DNA of 64,000 nucleotides from CAZYJD01 sp964647785 (GTDB taxonomy: Bacteria > Bacteroidota > Bacteroidia > NS11-12g > UBA9320): positions 3,168 to 67,167 of the forward strand of contig CAZYJD010000003.1 of the NCBI GenBank assembly GCA_964647785.1, written 5' to 3'. The notes beneath the pieces were generated by a model. That model did not search any database. It worked only from the letters and a program-made list of their open reading frames with translations, and was not told the DNA's origin. Within the stretch, counting starts at the first letter, position 1; each line of letters begins with the position of its first letter. Shown here piece after piece: positions 62,182 through 64,000 of the stretch. Both the position numbers and the translations under genes were made by a program.

Positions 62182-63465
62182 TCAACTTGGTTCAGACAAA
62201 TCCCTTCCGATATCCTTTCGGAAATATTTCCCTTCAAACTGTAATTTTTCCGCCATGCCGTAACTACCATTCAATGCATCGTGCATGGATGGGGCTATAT
62301 AAGTGCAAGCAATTACGCGACCACCGGCAGTGTAGAGCTTCCCATTTTTCTGGGTGGTCCCTGCCTGAAAGTAGATGCCGCCATTCGGCGCTGAAGGCAA
62401 TTCTATTTCCTTTCCCTTTTCATAGGACTCCGGATACCCCTCACTTACGGTAAAGACTGTTGTACAGAAATCATCCGAACGTTTCGGATTCCACTGACTT
62501 AGCTGCTTATTACGGGCTTTTTCGAGCAAATCACTCAATGCCCCACCTATTCGAGGAAACACCACCTCTGTTTCCGGATCTCCCATGCGCACATTGTACT
62601 CAATCACATAAGGATCGCCAGATACGTTCATCAGCCCGAAAAAGATAAAACCTCGATAATCAATGCCATCCTTCTTCAATCCACTGATGGTGGGTTCTAT
62701 GATCTGGCTTTTCACTTTTCCCATCAGAACCTCATCTGCAAAAGGCACGGGCGAAACAGCGCCCATTCCACCGGTATTTAAGCCGGTATCACCTTCGCCA
62801 ATTCGTTTGTAATCTTTTGCTTCCGGCAGCAATACGTGATGTTCTCCATCGGTAACCACAAATACAGAAAACTCAATGCCACTTAAAAACTCTTCGATCA
62901 CCACTTTGGACGATGCATCACCAAATTTTCTGTTAATGAGCATATGCTCCAACTCCGTTTCCGCCTCATCGAGGGTGGGACAAATCACCACGCCCTTGCC
63001 GGCAGCCAATCCATCGGCTTTCAATACATAGGGTGGTTCAAGCACCGGCAACCAGCTCATGGCATCTCCGATCTCGTCTTCAGAAAAGCTTTTATACATG
63101 GCGGTAGGAATATGATGCTTTTGCATAAACTCCTTTGCAAACTCTTTGCTTCCCTCGAGCCTTGCTCCGTGTTCATTGGGTCCGAACACGAAAATATGTT
63201 TCAGTTCATTGCGGCTTTCAAAGTAATCTCTAAGTCCATTCACCAATGGATCTTCATTGCCCGGCAGTACATGTGTGATGGCATGCTCGAGGCAAAATTG
63301 TGCCAGTTGGTCAAACGCTAGAGGAGATATCGATACATTTTGTGCACAGCTGTCCGTACCTCCATTACCGGGGGCAACAAATACGGCTTCTTTTCCCAAT
63401 TCAGCCGATAATTTGGCAGCAAATACATGCTCTCGGCCGCCCGACCCAAGAATTAAAACTTTCAT
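62182..63465 (-). CDS. purD: Phosphoribosylamine-glycine ligase
   Basis: The ATG at 63465 gives 427 residues and starts KVLILGSGGREHVFAAKL; the 13 further upstream codons do not fit. The ATP-grasp core includes PYVLKADGLAAGKGVVI, EEFLSGIEFSVFVVTDG and FVEYNVRMGDPETEVVFPRI-type end (here VIEYNVRMGDPETEV). It makes GAR in purine synthesis from phosphoribosylamine, glycine and ATP. A -7 box lies 4 nt before this ATG. The 52-residue membrane protein follows. Confidence 0.95.
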   Translation of the reverse strand: MKVLILGSGGREHVFAAKLSAELGKEAVFVAPGNGGTDSCAQNVSISPLAFDQLAQFCLEHAITHVLPGNEDPLVNGLRDYFESRNELKHIFVFGPNEHGARLEGSKEFAKEFMQKHHIPTAMYKSFSEDEIGDAMSWLPVLEPPYVLKADGLAAGKGVVICPTLDEAETELEHMLINRKFGDASSKVVIEEFLSGIEFSVFVVTDGEHHVLLPEAKDYKRIGEGDTGLNTGGMGAVSPVPFADEVLMGKVKSQIIEPTISGLKKDGIDYRGFIFFGLMNVSGDPYVIEYNVRMGDPETEVVFPRIGGALSDLLEKARNKQLSQWNPKRSDDFCTTVFTVSEGYPESYEKGKEIELPSAPNGGIYFQAGTTQKNGKLYTAGGRVIACTYIAPSMHDALNGSYGMAEKLQFEGKYFRKDIGRDLSEPS

Positions 63466-63469
63466 GAGG

Positions 63470-63477
63470 CAAAGGTA
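63470..63477 (-). promoter_or_regulatory. -7 box for purD, very short leader
   Basis: TACCTTTG on the minus strand matches TAnnTTTG and ends 4 nt before the purD ATG at 63465. It supports this start over the frame further upstream. Confidence 0.55.
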
Positions 63478-63607
63478 GGGTTCGAAGACGATAAGTGATG
63501 GCAAAGAATGGCATTCGAACGAGGAAAGTGGCGCGCTTATTAGAAGTCCGTTTTATAGAAAGATTTTATAAGGGAGAAAATCATTTTTAAACTCATCGAG
63601 CAGAGTA

Positions 63608-63615
63608 TATTTTTG
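63608..63615 (+). promoter_or_regulatory. Candidate -7 box for the final lipoprotein gene
   Basis: TATTTTTG matches TAnnTTTG and lies 16 nt before the ATG at 63632. Confidence 0.45.
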
Positions 63616-63631
63616 ACATCAAAGAAATATT

Positions 63632-64000
63632 ATGAAGAAATTATGGATCATAACCATGCTGGCATTGAGCTGGGCAGCATGCGGAGAAAAAGAAGAAATG
63701 GGTGACTCAACAGGAAACATCACTGACTCGGCCAAGGCTGGTTTATACGACAAAACCTGGTATCCAACCTCGTCAACCGGTGGAGTGAATTTCACTTTTA
63801 TGAAAGATGGAGAATTCAGGGAAAACAAATCATTGATTGGCAGCTGGAGCTGGCAGAACAATGGCGACACCATGAATATCATTTCATGGGATAACCGTCG
63901 CTACAACCTTCTATTTGACGAAATTGGCACCAACCAAATTAAATGGCGTTCCAATCTGAATGGCGATAACTACGCAACCCAATTCACATACCGTGATACG
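63632..64000 (+). CDS. Lipoprotein of unknown function, C-terminus cut by window edge
   Basis: The 123 visible codons start with a lipoprotein signal (about 1-17, lipobox SWAAC). The mature part has a lipocalin-like or beta-barrel start: LYDKTWYPTSSTGGVNFTFMK, split here as LYDKTWYPTSS, and LIGSWSWQNNGDTMNIIS. I recognise the lipocalin-like pattern only, not a named family. The frame continues past the edge. Confidence 0.75.
   Translation, partial: MKKLWIITMLALSWAACGEKEEMGDSTGNITDSAKAGLYDKTWYPTSSTGGVNFTFMKDGEFRENKSLIGSWSWQNNGDTMNIISWDNRRYNLLFDEIGTNQIKWRSNLNGDNYATQFTYRDT

Noticed and set aside
1..64000. CRISPR arrays, insertion sequences, prophage or attachment sites
   Set aside because: No direct-repeat array, transposase, integrase or phage structural gene is visible on either strand.

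Overview
This 64 kb window looks like part of a Bacteroidota chromosome, most likely from a flavobacterial (Flavobacteriales-like) lineage and probably marine or aquatic; the family is not certain. The evidence is two proteins with type-A type IX secretion (T9SS) C-terminal sorting domains, a SusC-like TonB receptor paired with a DUF4249 lipoprotein, TamL, the long Bacteroidota form of NusB, a zeaxanthin-type carotenoid cluster, frequent TTG/GTG starts with 4-nt overlaps, and many -7 promoter boxes of the Bacteroidota type (TAnnTTTG). A run of 17 N at 57294..57310 shows that this is a draft assembly. I see no phage, plasmid, insertion sequence or CRISPR array; this is a compact core-genome region.

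Layout. 1-5.9 kb (minus strand): a truncated DUF7948/SBBP-repeat surface protein, a secreted TPR+CAP-domain protein, an ABM-fold monooxygenase and a divergent DUF62 (SAM hydrolase-like) protein. 5.9-10.8 kb: phoH coupled to a T9SS-secreted esterase, facing a T9SS-secreted BNR/sortilin-like protein. 11-14.3 kb: crtI-crtB-hypothetical-crtZ. 14.4-19.5 kb: LptF/LptG permease and a GT4 glycosyltransferase, then DUF58 and MoxR. 19.7-25.9 kb: dnaN, a four-gene minus-strand operon (cyclophilin, SRPBCC, alpha/beta hydrolase, FAD oxidoreductase), then prfC and an MsbA-like ABC exporter. 27.7-35.9 kb: TIP30-like oxidoreductase, coiled-coil membrane protein, lysA, tamL, rRNA/tRNA methyltransferase, a hypothetical protein and thiolase. 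36-43.9 kb: nusB-DUF1573-yajC-coaE-phosphoribosyltransferase, a COG2509 flavoprotein, and a split transketolase whose two halves flank a VWA protein. 43.9-50.5 kb: DUF4249/TonB receptor pair, tRNA-Arg(ACG) with terminator, AlkD-like glycosylase, GT39 and PAP2 membrane enzymes. 50.5-64 kb: START-like and YbjQ proteins, mltG, dapB-lepB-fmt, a beta-barrel protein, a DPP11-like S46 peptidase with a GH3 protein, a thioredoxin-fold secreted protein with a zinc membrane peptidase, purD with a previously untracked 52-residue membrane protein, and the start of a lipoprotein gene.

How genes work together. Envelope biogenesis dominates: LptF/G moves LPS, TamL and YajC handle outer-membrane and Sec export, LepB cleaves signal peptides, MltG trims glycan strands, and T9SS delivers the sorted surface proteins. 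LysA and DapB belong to the diaminopimelate/lysine route. CrtI, CrtB and CrtZ give most of a zeaxanthin pathway, but lycopene cyclase is not here.

The most striking signal is not a gene. Eight genes have a perfect TAnnTTTG box only 4-7 nt upstream of the start codon, which predicts leaderless mRNAs. No clearly new defence or mobile system is visible. The best leads for new biology are the leaderless pattern, the DUF62 protein without its Arg/His catalytic residues, the VWA gene inside the transketolase operon, the GH3-S46 pair, and the 52-residue protein after purD.
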